Source: Anaerophaga thermohalophila DSM 12881
GTDB taxonomy: Bacteria > Bacteroidota > Bacteroidia > Bacteroidales > Marinilabiliaceae
DNA: 64,000 bases
Reading direction: 5' to 3'
NCBI RefSeq assembly: GCF_000191885.1
Contig: NZ_AEWI01000001.1
Coordinates: forward strand, 1 to 64,000
Under the pieces are notes generated by a model. That model did no database searches. It was given only the letters and a program-made list of their open reading frames with translations, and had not been told where the DNA came from. Positions within the stretch are counted from its first letter, which is position 1; each line of letters opens with the position of its first letter. A program made the translations under genes and the position numbers. Shown in pieces: positions 7,738-18,800 of this stretch.

Positions 7738-9927
7738 ATGGGAAAAATTTTTTCAACAATAAAAGAAAATTCGGTATCCATTTACAGGGTCTTGATTTTT
7801 CTGACTGCAATAGCTATCGTGGTTTATATTCTGCCACGCGAGGGAAAATTTCCATACGAATATTCTAAAGGAAAACCCTGGAAGCACGAAATGTTGATCG
7901 CTCCCTTTGACTTCCCGGTATATAAAAGTCAACAGGAGTTGCAGAAAGAAAGAGACAGCATTCTTGCCAATTTCAGACCATATTTTGTTTTTGACACCCT
8001 CAAAGGAATAGAACAAATACACAGGGCTCTTTTGGATATTGAAAACAAAAAAGAAGAACTCACTAAAAATTATCCTTTTCTGGAACAACAAACGAAGGGG
8101 AATGATTCAACAGTTTGGTACCTTTTGAAAAATACATTGGAACGGGAATTGACATCAGTCTATTCAAAGGGATTGATACATTTGCCCGAAACATACGAAG
8201 ATGCCGACGATGCCTTTGAGCTTATTCTGATCAGGAACAATTTTGCAGAGCCATCCGGTTTGAGCGAATTTCACAATTATCAAAGAGCCTATCAGCAAAT
8301 ATCTTTGATGTTGTTCCGGCAGTTGCGCGATGCCTCTGATGTGGAAGATATCCGGCTTGACAATCTTATTTCCGATTTACAACTGAATAAATACCTGGAA
8401 CCGAATATAAAATATGATGCAGAAAGAACCTCGCGTGAAAGGGAAGCTGTCCTGAAGAACATCAGTCTCACCAGCGGGGTTGTATTGTCGGGACAAAAAA
8501 TTATTGACACCGGTGAGATAGTTGATGAAAAAACAGCAAAAATACTTGACTCCCTTAAAAAGGAATATGAAAGTTCCCTTGGAGGAGGCAGCGGCTATTA
8601 CTTCATTCTGCTGGGGCAGGTGTTGTTAACTTTTTTGTTTCTCACCATGATTTATCTCTTTTTGTTCTATTTCAGGAGAGATGTATACAACAATCTTCTT
8701 TCCATTACCTTCATCCTGCTAATGTTTATTGGAATGCTTTTGCTGGTTCGGTTGTCTCGACTTTTTGAATTTTTCCCGCTGTACATCATCCCTTTCGCCA
8801 TATTACCCATCATTATCCGTACTTTTTTTGAGTCACGACTTGCATTTTTTATGCATGTTATTACAATTCTGATGGCAGCCTTTTTCACCCGCAACAGTTT
8901 TGAATTTGTTTATATGGAGGTGCCCGTCGGACTGATCGCAATATTCAGTCTCTTCAGAATGGTGCGTCGCGAACAATTGGTTCGTACTTCGATCTTTATA
9001 GTTCTCACCTATTCTGCATTCTACAGTGCACTGGCTATATTGCAGGAAGGTAACCTTAAAAATATCGATATTTCCTTATACGGACAATTTCTGATCAATG
9101 GAGCACTGGTTTTCCTGGCATATCCCCTCATCTACATTTTTGAGAAAGCTTTTGGATTTATATCAGATGTAACACTTGTCGAATTATCAGACACCAACCA
9201 TCCCCTGCTTCGTCGGCTTGCCGAAAAAGCACCCGGATCATTTCAGCATTCGTTGCAGGTTGGTAATCTGGCACAGGAAGCCGTGTACAAGATTGGTGGC
9301 AATCCTCTCCTGGTAAGGGCCGGGGCTATGTATCACGACATCGGGAAGATCGTTTCGCCTATTTTCTTTACCGAAAATCAGAATACCGGTTTTAATCCGC
9401 ATGCAAACCTCGATCTCGAAAAAAGCGCTCAATCTATTATTCAACACATAGAAAACGGTGTGAAAATAGCCAGAAAACATAAACTACCCGAGCAAATTAT
9501 TGATTTCATCAGAACACATCAGGGAACCACGAAAGCCAGGTTCTTCTATAATTCATACAAAAACGAACATCCTGGTGAAGAGCCTGATGAAACCAAATTT
9601 ACTTATCCGGGACCCACTCCTTTCACCAAAGAAACTGCCATTTTAATGATGGCAGATGCCGTGGAAGCAGCATCCAGAAGTCTTAAGACATTCTCGGACG
9701 AAGAAATCGAAAAAGTGGTGGAAAATATTATCAACAGCCAGATAGAAGAAAACCAATTTGTAAATGCTCCCATAACATTCCGGGAAATAACCCAGGTGAA
9801 AGAAGTTTTCAAACAAAAACTGAAAAACATTTACCATGCACGGATTGAATATCCTGAAGTAAAGTCTGAGGTAAAAACATCCGAACATAATGAACCCCAA
9901 ACACCACCGGATAAACCCGATGAATAG
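7738..9927 (+). CDS. pgpH: 7TM-HD family cyclic-di-AMP phosphodiesterase
   Basis: A 729-residue membrane protein of the PgpH/YqfF type. It has an N-terminal transmembrane helix (about 14-32), an extracytoplasmic 7TMR-HDED domain (about 45-275), a bundle of about seven transmembrane helices (285-485) and a cytoplasmic HD domain. The metal-binding HD signature begins at FQHSLQVGNLAQEA (about 500) and includes MYHDIGKI (about 530) and IRTHQGTTKARFF. Known family members hydrolyse c-di-AMP. The C-terminal tail is Glu/Pro-rich. It is convergent with the chemoreceptor gene across a strong bidirectional hairpin. Confidence 0.93.
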   Translation: MGKIFSTIKENSVSIYRVLIFLTAIAIVVYILPREGKFPYEYSKGKPWKHEMLIAPFDFPVYKSQQELQKERDSILANFRPYFVFDTLKGIEQIHRALLDIENKKEELTKNYPFLEQQTKGNDSTVWYLLKNTLERELTSVYSKGLIHLPETYEDADDAFELILIRNNFAEPSGLSEFHNYQRAYQQISLMLFRQLRDASDVEDIRLDNLISDLQLNKYLEPNIKYDAERTSREREAVLKNISLTSGVVLSGQKIIDTGEIVDEKTAKILDSLKKEYESSLGGGSGYYFILLGQVLLTFLFLTMIYLFLFYFRRDVYNNLLSITFILLMFIGMLLLVRLSRLFEFFPLYIIPFAILPIIIRTFFESRLAFFMHVITILMAAFFTRNSFEFVYMEVPVGLIAIFSLFRMVRREQLVRTSIFIVLTYSAFYSALAILQEGNLKNIDISLYGQFLINGALVFLAYPLIYIFEKAFGFISDVTLVELSDTNHPLLRRLAEKAPGSFQHSLQVGNLAQEAVYKIGGNPLLVRAGAMYHDIGKIVSPIFFTENQNTGFNPHANLDLEKSAQSIIQHIENGVKIARKHKLPEQIIDFIRTHQGTTKARFFYNSYKNEHPGEEPDETKFTYPGPTPFTKETAILMMADAVEAASRSLKTFSDEEIEKVVENIINSQIEENQFVNAPITFREITQVKEVFKQKLKNIYHARIEYPEVKSEVKTSEHNEPQTPPDKPDE

Positions 9928-9942
9928 AGGTATTAACCATTT

Positions 9943-9984
9943 ATTTAATGTAGAGACGCACGGCCGTGCATCTCTACATTAAAT
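9943..9984. terminator. Bidirectional palindromic terminator
   Basis: A 42-bp palindrome with 21-bp arms (ATTTAATGTAGAGACGCACG against its complement, one mismatch), centred between two convergent genes. Flanking A/T tracts suit termination both ways. A second small hairpin, CACGGT/ACCGTG, follows near 9996-10012. Confidence 0.75.
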
Positions 9985-10025
9985 AAAATTACATTACACG
10001 GTTGCGACCGTGCGACTCAGCAAAA

Positions 10026-11990
10026 TCAATACCGCTCATAATCGTCATCATCCTCCCCAAAATCATTTTCACCAAACTCCTTATCAAAACCTTTTGATGG
10101 CTTGTTTCGTGGAACTGAGCCGTCACCGGGAGTCTTACCTTCCGACTGCTGACCGGATTCTTCATTAGCAGTTGTTGCGGATGAAGCAATCTCTTCCTTA
10201 GCAATGTCACCGTTTGCTTCATCGCCCTCCTCAAGCCTGAATACAGAAATAGCTCTTTGGAGACGATCGGACAATTTATCAATTCTTTGGGCGGCCGAAT
10301 TAATTTCTTCCGAGTTGGCAGCATTTCGCTGTGTCACCTGATTCAGTTGCTGTAACGCATTATTAATTTGTTCAACACCCGACAGCTGTTCGAGCGATGC
10401 TACAGAAATCTCCTGTATCAGACCAGCAGTTTTTTCAATTTCAGGTGCCAGAGCCAATAACATCTCACGGGCACTACGTGATGAATTAATGGTTTGTCCG
10501 GATACTTTATTAATCTCATTGGCAGCTTGTTGACTGCGCTCTGCCAGTTTTCGTACTTCAGCGGCAACCACCGCAAATCCGCGTCCCTCTACGCCTGCTC
10601 TGGCAGCCTCTACAGCAGCATTCAATGCCAGAATATTGGTTTGGAAAGCAATATCACCAATGACAGATATCTTGGAGGTAATTTCTTCCAGATATTCAGC
10701 AGCTTTTTCCGATATCTGATTGCTTTCATTCATGTCTTTCGCAGCTTTCTGAGCAATCCCTTCAGTTTCTTTGGCATTATCGGTATTTTGCTGGATATTG
10801 GCATACATTTCTTCCATTGATGAAGACACTTCTTCGGCCGCCGAAGCCTGCTCATTGGCACCTTCAGCCAGTTCGGTAGATTCGCGCATCAGGCTAGAGC
10901 TGGCTTCAACCATCTCCTTCGCACCGTTTCTGATATCAGAAATAATGGTTCGCAGATTATTGACCATATTGTTCAGAGCAATGCTTAAACGACCTACCTC
11001 ATCTTTCCTGTCTGTATCGAAACGAACAGACAGGTTACCTGCAGAGACCTTCTCAGCCAGCCCGATACCTTCCAGAATCGGATTGGCAATAGAACCCGGC
11101 AGATATAATGCAAGCCCGAGCCCCATAAGCAATAAAAGAATAAGCGCAAAGATGATAAGCTGCTGAACGTTGTCAACAATGCGTGCACTCTGATTGCCCA
11201 TGGCCTTGATGTCGCCCTGCCCCATATCTGATATTGACCGGACATCCCACATGATGCTTTTGGCCATCTCAAAACGCTGAACTTCAGCTATGCGGGCATT
11301 CTGATAGCTATCGATAAAAGAATTTGCAGAAGCAATAAATGATTGCATCGTCTGTTTTAAATCCGCCGGAAGATAAACAGAAGAAACCCGTCTGCTAAGA
11401 ACATCCAAAGCCTCCAATTCTTCATCCAGAGCAACGGCTTCCCGTGAGTAATCTTTGGCCTGAATTTTCCCCCAGATACCAAGGGCTTCATTGATAATCC
11501 TTTGATAAGTAATATTTCCCCGATAATCGTCGGCCGCATCTGCAAGCGCCTCTCCCAAACTACGCATCAATTCGCGGTAATTGGCCGCAGTGGATTGGAA
11601 TGACTGATAATCGTCATATTTAGATGCGTATCGTTCCATTTCTGCCTTCAGAGAATTAAAAATTTCGCTTCTGGGGCCTTCTCCCTCTATCTCTATCAGG
11701 TTATTTAACGCCACCATCATTTGGTCGTAATAGCGGTCAAAAACCACATGAAAATACGGAATGGAAGTAAAATCATACGACCGGGTTACTTCAGTCAGTC
11801 GTCGCCAGTTTTGATCAACAAGACTGGCCTCGTTAACAGTGGGAATGTACTTTTCGGAAAGGTCTTTTACGCCCTTTCCGATATCAAACAAGCTGTAAAG
11901 AGTAAAACCGCCCATCAACAAAGTAAGTAATAATACTCCCGCAAGACTTCCGCGAATTTTTGTACTGATTCGTAAATCTTTCCAATTCAT
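10026..11990 (-). CDS. Methyl-accepting chemotaxis protein
   Basis: A 654-residue transmembrane chemoreceptor. An N-terminal helix (about 14-34) is followed by a periplasmic four-helix-bundle region (about 35-275), a second membrane helix (about 277-299, [20 protein letters not shown]), a HAMP domain (about 300-352) and the signalling coiled coil. The hairpin tip with [23 protein letters not shown] is intact. The C-terminal 50 residues are acidic and Ser/Gly-rich with no CheR-binding pentapeptide. It is transcribed divergently from a sugar-binding lipoprotein gene, which could feed it ligand signals; that link is inference. Confidence 0.94.
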   Translation of the reverse strand: MNWKDLRISTKIRGSLAGVLLLTLLMGGFTLYSLFDIGKGVKDLSEKYIPTVNEASLVDQNWRRLTEVTRSYDFTSIPYFHVVFDRYYDQMMVALNNLIEIEGEGPRSEIFNSLKAEMERYASKYDDYQSFQSTAANYRELMRSLGEALADAADDYRGNITYQRIINEALGIWGKIQAKDYSREAVALDEELEALDVLSRRVSSVYLPADLKQTMQSFIASANSFIDSYQNARIAEVQRFEMAKSIMWDVRSISDMGQGDIKAMGNQSARIVDNVQQLIIFALILLLLMGLGLALYLPGSIANPILEGIGLAEKVSAGNLSVRFDTDRKDEVGRLSIALNNMVNNLRTIISDIRNGAKEMVEASSSLMRESTELAEGANEQASAAEEVSSSMEEMYANIQQNTDNAKETEGIAQKAAKDMNESNQISEKAAEYLEEITSKISVIGDIAFQTNILALNAAVEAARAGVEGRGFAVVAAEVRKLAERSQQAANEINKVSGQTINSSRSAREMLLALAPEIEKTAGLIQEISVASLEQLSGVEQINNALQQLNQVTQRNAANSEEINSAAQRIDKLSDRLQRAISVFRLEEGDEANGDIAKEEIASSATTANEESGQQSEGKTPGDGSVPRNKPSKGFDKEFGENDFGEDDDDYERY

Positions 11991-12174
11991 AGTATGTCCG
12001 GATATTTAATTATCAAAGCAGTCTTGGATTCCAATAACCGGAATCATGACAAATGCTCATCAAAAGTTTAAAAAAAATCAATCATTTCAAAACAAAGAGT
12101 CAAAAAAAACGTAATTTAGCTTGACTCTATCAGGTATTATCTATTAGGTTGTTCATTAATAAAAGTACTAAACT

Positions 12175-13191
12175 ATGATGAAACGATTATTACTATTTAT
12201 TCTTCCTGTTTCTTTTATACTGATTGCAGGGCTATCGGGTTGCGGAAAAAAAGAACAAATAAAGATGGGATTTCTTTATAGCTCGGATGTAACCATACGT
12301 TTTAATAAAGAAAGCAAATTCTTTAAAGAACGTGCCGAGCAACTCGGAGCAGAAGTAATGATTGCCCATGCAAAAGACAATGATGCATTGCAATACGAGA
12401 AAGCCATAGAAATGATGGAACAGGACATTGACCTGCTTGCCCTTATTGCTGTCAATGTAAATACAGCCGAAAACATAGTAAAAGAAGCCAAAGCCCGTGA
12501 TATACCGGTTCTGGCTTACAACCGGCTGGTTTCCAATTGTGAACTTGATGTTTACATTTCGGGAAACAACGAACAACTGGGGAAAGATATGGCCGGTTAC
12601 GTTGTTCGTCAAAAACCAAAAGGGAATTATGTGATACTTAACGGCGACCGTTTCGACAGAAATGCAGTGGAACTGATGGCCTCAATAGAGGAAACATTGA
12701 AACCCCATGTTGAATCAGGTAATGTTAATGTTCTGTACAAAACCTATATCGAAAACTGGAACCCCGACCATGCCGCATTTGAGCTCGATCAGATACTATC
12801 ATCCTATCCGCAAAAAGTCGATGCCGTTATTTCCTGTTTCGACGGTATGGGTGTAGCCTGTATTGAAGTTCTTGAAAAATACGGGCTGGATGGAGAAGTC
12901 ATCGTGACAGGCCAGGATGCCCAGATTGAATCATGCCGTCGAATCATTGAAGGAACTCAACACATCACTCTTTACCATCCACTCAGGGACATCGCTTACA
13001 AGGCTGCCGAGGTAGCCGTGGACATTGTAAATGGAGTAAAACTGGAAAAGAAATATGATATCAATTATGTGAACAATGGTTATATGGATGTCCCGACAGT
13101 TCAGATCAACTCCATCCCGGTAACAAAGGAAAATATCGATGAAGTCCTGATTGAGAGCGGTTTTTACCAACGGTCGGAAATCTATCAGTAA
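12175..13191 (+). CDS. XylF-like periplasmic sugar-binding lipoprotein
   Basis: The 338-residue protein has a lipoprotein signal peptide (lipobox LSGC, Cys23) and a periplasmic-binding-protein fold typical of D-xylose/ribose-type binding proteins. Visible hallmarks are IKMGFLYSSDVTIRFNKESKFF, PVLAYNRLVSNCELDVYISGNN, YVILNGDRFDRNA and VIVTGQDAQIESCRRI. No ABC permease or ATPase is adjacent. A solitary binding protein next to a divergent chemoreceptor may work in sugar sensing rather than uptake. ATG at 12178 is an alternative start. Confidence 0.85.
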   Translation: MMKRLLLFILPVSFILIAGLSGCGKKEQIKMGFLYSSDVTIRFNKESKFFKERAEQLGAEVMIAHAKDNDALQYEKAIEMMEQDIDLLALIAVNVNTAENIVKEAKARDIPVLAYNRLVSNCELDVYISGNNEQLGKDMAGYVVRQKPKGNYVILNGDRFDRNAVELMASIEETLKPHVESGNVNVLYKTYIENWNPDHAAFELDQILSSYPQKVDAVISCFDGMGVACIEVLEKYGLDGEVIVTGQDAQIESCRRIIEGTQHITLYHPLRDIAYKAAEVAVDIVNGVKLEKKYDINYVNNGYMDVPTVQINSIPVTKENIDEVLIESGFYQRSEIYQ

Positions 13192-13221
13192 AAAGCTCTT
13201 TTTGTAGATTTTTAGATATGT

Positions 13222-13375
13222 GGTTATTAGGTTATTAGGTTATTAGGTTATTAGGTTATTAGGTTATTAGGTTATTAGGTTATTAGGTTATTAGGTTATT
13301 AGGTTATTAGGCTATTAGGCTATTAGGTTATTAGGTTGTTGGGTTGTTGGGTTATTAGGTTGTTGGGTTATTAGA
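13222..13375. repeat. 8-bp tandem repeat (GGTTATTA)n
   Basis: About 19 near-perfect copies of GGTTATTA just after the sugar-binding gene, degenerating into GGGTTGTT variants. The units are contiguous with no spacers. The rest of the 13192-14497 gap contains elements B, C, E, A and F and no recognisable gene. Confidence 0.9.
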
Positions 13376-13510
13376 CGCTTAGGGCAGAAAACTAACCAAC
13401 ATGTTGTTTAAGTTGACTAAATCCCCCAAAGGGGCTTTTTTTCAGGCTTGTCCTGAAAAAACGTAGTACCTTATCTCTGATTTTGTTGTATTTTTTGGCA
13501 AAATATTTAT

Positions 13511-13653
13511 GAGCCCGGTCTAAAAAGCATCTTTGTTGCCAAACTCGTTGTTGTTTTAAATTTTTGCATCCTCATTAACAAAATAAGTTAACACCGATAC
13601 AAAAATTTAAAACGCCTTGATTTTGACAAAAATATGCTTTTTATACCGCACTC
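13511..13653. mobile_element. Family-B element with exact 6-bp target duplication
   Basis: Termini GAGCCCGGTCTAAAAAGCAT and ATGCTTTTTATACCGCACTC, 143 bp. It is flanked by ATTTAT at 13505-13510 and 13654-13659. Confidence 0.88.
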
Positions 13654-13831
13654 ATTTATAAAAAGGCTGCGCCATTTGTTGTTTGAATCACCGAATTTGC
13701 GCGAATTAACACGAATTTAGTCGCATCTTTGATGCGATAGTCATTCGTGTTATTCGTGTCATTGACAACATCATAATTGATTTTCTAAGGTGTTCTCGAA
13801 CTCCTTCCAGTCGTTTCATCAGTATAAAGAA

Positions 13832-14126
13832 AGATTCTTCGTCGTGCCTCCTCAGAATGACACTGAGCGCTCTGTCATTCTGAGCGAAGCGAAGAATCCA
13901 ACACCAATTAAAGTATGATAAAATGCATCATTACAATAACTTAGACTGATTTTATACGGATAAAAATGTTAGGATTGTTAAATTGTCAGCTAATGTAACA
14001 AAACTTATAACATTCTAACAACTAATGCATTGACAATATTAACAACTTTAACGATTCTAACAATTCTAACAGCCGTAACAATTTATTAAAAGTAAGATAA
14101 AATGAGCATGACAAGGTTTAGCACAA
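13832..14126 (+). repeat. Mosaic repeat: C palindrome, family-A 3' module, repeat E, A 5' fragment
   Basis: C palindrome at 13832-13898, then the long-form tail (AATTAAAGTATGATAAAATG...GACTGATTTTATACGG, to 13959), then repeat E (13966-14098, rich in CTAACA/TGTTAG motifs), then a family-A 5' end that folds back on itself (GCATGACAAGGTTT/AAACCTTGTCATGC). It is the same module order as 58401-58754 but no gene follows. Confidence 0.75.
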
Positions 14127-14140
14127 ACCTTGTCATGCTT

Positions 14141-14196
14141 GCAAAATTTAAAACAACAATGAGTCTGGCAACAAAGATGCTTTTTAGACCGGTCTC
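14141..14196. repeat. Right half of a family-B element
   Basis: GCAAAATTTAAAACAAC...TTTTTAGACCGGTCTC matches the right end of B. The break with the A fragment to its left is at the same internal B position where family A sits at 36494 and 40495. Confidence 0.65.
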
Positions 14197-14315
14197 ATAA
14201 ATCAATATCTCAGACTTCGGCATATAGCTACATTTCAGTTCTTTTTTATTGTGCTTCAGCAATTGTTTTTTTATTTCAGATAATGAATAGATAACTTTGC
14301 AAATCGAATAATTAA

Positions 14316-14426
14316 TGTCTGTTCATAAACTGTGTTACGCTTGACGTCAAAATACTCATTTACAAAAAGTAAACTCAGCTTTTGGCGGCTTCGCAAGCCT
14401 TGCAACCGGCACTTTCTGAACAGACA
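14316..14426. mobile_element. Repeat F, short element with inverted ends
   Basis: A 111-bp element with perfect 10-bp terminal inverted repeats TGTCTGTTCA/TGAACAGACA. An inverted, partly eroded copy occurs at 35117-35216. No coding capacity and no clear target duplication. Confidence 0.7.
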
Positions 14427-14497
14427 CATGAGATTTGATACAATTTTCCCTGACTTAATAGACGAACACTAATTACAGCAATAAATTCAAAAAGACT

Positions 14498-15575
14498 ATG
14501 AACAGAAGCCTTGAACTGCTTAAAATATTCGGACTTCTCGGAATCTTACTCATAACATCATGTAATGAAAGAAGTTCCGGGGAAAAAGAGCAGATGCCTG
14601 TGGTAAAAACCGCTCAGGTAAAATCTTTTCATAATCTGTTATCTAAAAGCTATCCCGCCCGCATAAAGGCATCGTCAGACATCAGGCTCTCTTTCAGGGT
14701 AGCAGGACCTTTGTCAAAAGTTCTGGTGGAAGAAGGAGAATATGTCGAAAAAGGACAACTGCTTGCAACAATTGACCCGCGCGATTACGAACTCCGTTTG
14801 AAAGGGACTGAGGCTAAATACCGGGAAGTTAAAGCCGAAACAGAGAGAATAACTGCTCTGTACAAAAAAGGGAAAGTATCTGAAAATGATTACGATAAAG
14901 CTGTTTCAGGACTTCAACAAATCACGGCACAGTATGAAGCTCATAAGAATGCTCTGAACGATACCCGTTTAACGGCACCTTTTGCCGGGAATGTGACAGA
15001 CGTATTTTTTGACACGCATGAGATGGTCAATGCGGGAATGCCGGTAATTGCCCTGATAGATACCCGACAATACGAAATTGTTGCCCATCTGCCCGCCAAT
15101 GACTATCTGAAAAAAAACAATTTCGTTGATTTTCGTTGCCACACTGTCAATCACCCCGGAAAAGAATGGCCTTTGACTTTAAAAGGCATTGTGGCAAAAG
15201 GAAATGTTAACGGACTGTATCCTGCCCGCTTCATGCTTTCAGAGCCTGAAAAAGTAGAAATATTGCCCGGCATGAGCGCAAGGGTAATCATTCAGTACTC
15301 AACAGATGATAACGGTTTATTATCGGTACCATCCACAGCAGTATTTAAAAAGAATGGGCAATCGCTTGTATGGAAGCTGGACAAGGAAAGCCTAACAGTT
15401 AAATCGGTCACAGTAAAAATAGTCCGCATCGATGCAGAAGGCAATGCCATTTTTAAAAGGTAACCTTAAGCCCAACGATGTAGTAGTTAGTGCCGGCATT
15501 CATTCGATCCGGGAAGGACAAAAAGTTAAACAACTGGAACCTCCGGCCAAAAGCAATATTGGGGGATTGTTGTAA
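14498..15575 (+). pseudogene. RND efflux periplasmic adaptor (HlyD/MFP family), frameshifted near the end
   Basis: Lipoprotein (lipobox ITSC, Cys22) with the adaptor architecture: a barrel-sandwich half (VLVEEGEYVEKGQLLATIDPRDYELRL), an alpha hairpin (80-145), the second lipoyl half (RLTAPFAGNVTDVFFDTHEMV) and beta-barrel. The main frame stops at 15461-15463. The missing C-terminus (GNLKPNDVVVSAGIHSIREGQKV...) continues one frame over to 15575. Removing one A from the AAAA at 15455-15458 restores AIFKGNLKPNDVVV. It heads the efflux set with the pump and TolC gene. A sequencing error or very recent mutation is likely; the truncated form would lack about 38 residues. Confidence 0.88.
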
Positions 15576-15801
15576 ACATTAGCCCATTAGATTCATAAAT
15601 ACAAGATGATTCGCAGAGATGTGGAATAATGCATCTTATCAGAGATAATTCTCTAATCACAAAAAACTGATTGCAACTTATTACAAAATTTAAACGGAGT
15701 ATTGTTTGTCAGAACAAGATTCTAAAGAAACAACCGATTCCTAACCAGGACAAGCCGGAACTAAAGAAAGTTATTGAGTTAAAATTTTCATTATCTGACT
15801 G

Positions 15802-18800
15802 ATGACAGAATTTGCCTTTAAAAACAAAATACCATTCTACTTTTTTCTGATAGTCCTCGCTCTCGGGGGTGTATTATCATTCCGGTCGATGAGCAAGCTG
15901 GAGGACCCTGAAATTAAAGTAAAACAAGCGCTGGTTGTAACGGTCTATCCGGGTGCCTCGGCTCATGAAGTAGAGCTGGAAGTAACCGATGTTCTTGAAA
16001 AGGCCATTGGTACCATGGGCGACCTGAAGCAAACCGAATCGCGCTCGGAACCCGACTATTCGGAAATCAAGGTGGAACTCGATCCTACAGTTGACGCCGA
16101 TGAAATTGAACAAAAATGGGACATTCTTCGAAGAAAAGTCAACCGTGCTGCTGCTGATCTCCCATCAGGTGCGCAACATCCAATAGTGGTAGACGACTTT
16201 GGAGATGTATACGGGCTTTTCTATGCCATGACCTCTGACGGTTTCTCCTACGAAGAGATGCATGATTATGGTCTGCTGGTAAAAAAGGAAATAGAAGACA
16301 TTCCGTCAGTAAAACGTATAGAAATATATGGTGATCGCAATCCCTGCATTAACATCAATATTAAACAAGACAGGATGGCCAATCTGGGTGTTCATCCTGC
16401 CGAAGTTCTATCCACTCTTCGCGACCAGAACGAAACGGTTTATGCAGGATATTTCGAAGCCGGGAGCGAGCGGATACGGGTGGATGTCAACAACGATTTC
16501 GATAATCTCAATGACATACGCAATCTTATTATCCAGGGGCATGAAAACGATCAGGTACGACTTGGTGATATTGCAACCGTCGAAAAAACACTGGAAGCCC
16601 CTTACAGAGAGGCGATGCGATATAATGGCATGCCTGCCATCGGCATCTCTGTCTCAATGCAATCGGGCGAAAACATTATTGAACTTGGTAAAACGGTAGA
16701 TAAAAAGCTGGTTGAACTAAAAGCGAAACGCATCCCGGCAGGAATAGAGTTCAAAAAAGTGTTTTTCCAACCCGAGAAGGTTGATAATGCCATATCGACA
16801 TTCATGTTTAACCTGGCTCAATCCGTTGCTATTGTCGTGCTGATACTAATGCTGACAATGGGTTGGCGAAGTGGATTTATTATAGGCAGCGGTCTTTTGC
16901 TCACCATCCTTGGTTCTTTCGTGATACTTAACCTCTTCAACGGAACGCTGCAACGGGTTTCCCTGGCCTCGCTCATCGTTGCTATGGGAATGCTTGTGGA
17001 TAACGCCATTGTGATTGTTGACGGTATATTGGTGGACTTACAGAGTGGCATGAAAAAGAAAAAGGCTTTGGTAAATACTGCACGGAAAACCGCCTGGCCG
17101 CTCCTTGGAGCTACATTGATTGCCATTTTTGCATTTTTACCCATCTTTTTGTCACCGGATACTTCGGGCGAATATGTCAGGGATTTGTTTATAGTCCTCG
17201 CTGTTTCTCTCCTGCTGAGTTGGATTCTGGCACTGACGCAAGCGCCGGTAATGGCCAATAAACAGTTTAAACGATCAAAAATACGAAAGCACGATGACAA
17301 GAAACCTTACAGCGGGAAAATATATACTTTTCACCGAAAAAGTCTCAGCTATTTGCTCTATCATAAAACAGTGGCCATTATAGTTGTAACCATTCTTCTG
17401 GCCGGAAGTGCGTTGCTTTTTCCGCTAATCCCGCAAACATTCTTTCCCGACCTGAGCTACAATCAGTTATACATCGAATATGACATGCCGTCCGGAACCA
17501 GGATTGAAAAAGTTGACAGTGATCTTGCCGAAATTGAGAAGTATCTGCTTGCTCAGCCCGAAGTTACCAATGTCACTACAAGCCTGGGCGGGACGCCTTC
17601 ACGGTACAATCTGGTTCGTTCCATTGCCGAACCATCGATGAGTTACGGGGAACTCATTGTGGATTTTACTGACGAAGAAGTCCTGAAAGAAAAACTTCCG
17701 GAAATTCAGGATTACCTGATAAATAATTATCCTCAGGCGTATGCAAGAGTAAAACGGTACAACCTGATGTACAAAAAATTCCCAGTCGAGGTTGTTTTTA
17801 CAGGTCCCGATCCGGCAGTTCTTAAGGATCTCACCCGTCAGGCAAAAGAAATTATGGAAGAGGAACCGGGAGCTATCCTGGTGACCGACAATTGGGAGCC
17901 TGCTTCCAAAGTACTGGTGGCCCGCTATCGTCAGGAAATGGCCAGAAGATCGGGACTTTCGAGGCCAGACCTGGCTCTCTCGCTACTTACTGCTACCGAA
18001 GGGCTTCCGATTGGAGCTTTTTATGACGGCACCCGTGCCATTCCAATTTATGTAAAAAGTACAGACAATGACGGAGAGCAGGTTGATAATCTGGAAACGG
18101 CGCCGGCATTCAGCGTTTTGCCATCGGTGAATAATTTTAACCCGCAAACGATAAAAGGAATCATGTCGGGAACCACCTCTTATGAAGAAATTCTGGAGTC
18201 AACACTTAGTGCAGTTCCAATAAATCAGGCCGTAAAGAGTATTGATGTAGAATGGGAAGAACCGGTTGTAAGACGCTACAATGGACGACGTGCCATAAAA
18301 GCCCAGTGTAATCCGGCGCCGGGACTCACCGCCGACAATGTTAGAAACCGTATTCTGGAAAAAATTGAAGCCATTGAGTTACCCGTTGGCTATCGGATAG
18401 AGTGGCAGGGAGAATACCAGGCCAGTTCGGAATCTCAACAATATTTGTTCATGTATCTTCCTCTGGCCATTGTTCTGATGATTGCCGTACTAATCGCCCT
18501 CTTCAATGACTATAAGAAGCCTTTAATCATCATCTTCAGCCTACCGCTTGCCTTCATTGGCATAGTGATTGGAATGTTGCTCACAGGTAAAGAATTCGGA
18601 TTTATGGCCATAGTTGGAACACTCGGTCTGATGGGAATGATGATTAAAAATGGTGTTGTGCTGCTCGAGGAAGTGAGACTACAAATTAAAGACGGCAAAA
18701 ATCCATTCATTGCCGTTATGGATGCCTCAACATCAAGATTACGACCCGTCATGATGGCATCTTTAACAACCATTATGGGAATGATTCCTCTCATCAACGA

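Noticed and set aside
13222-13375. Regular repeats suggesting a CRISPR array
   Set aside because: The unit is 8 bp and contiguous, with no spacers, and no cas genes are in the window.
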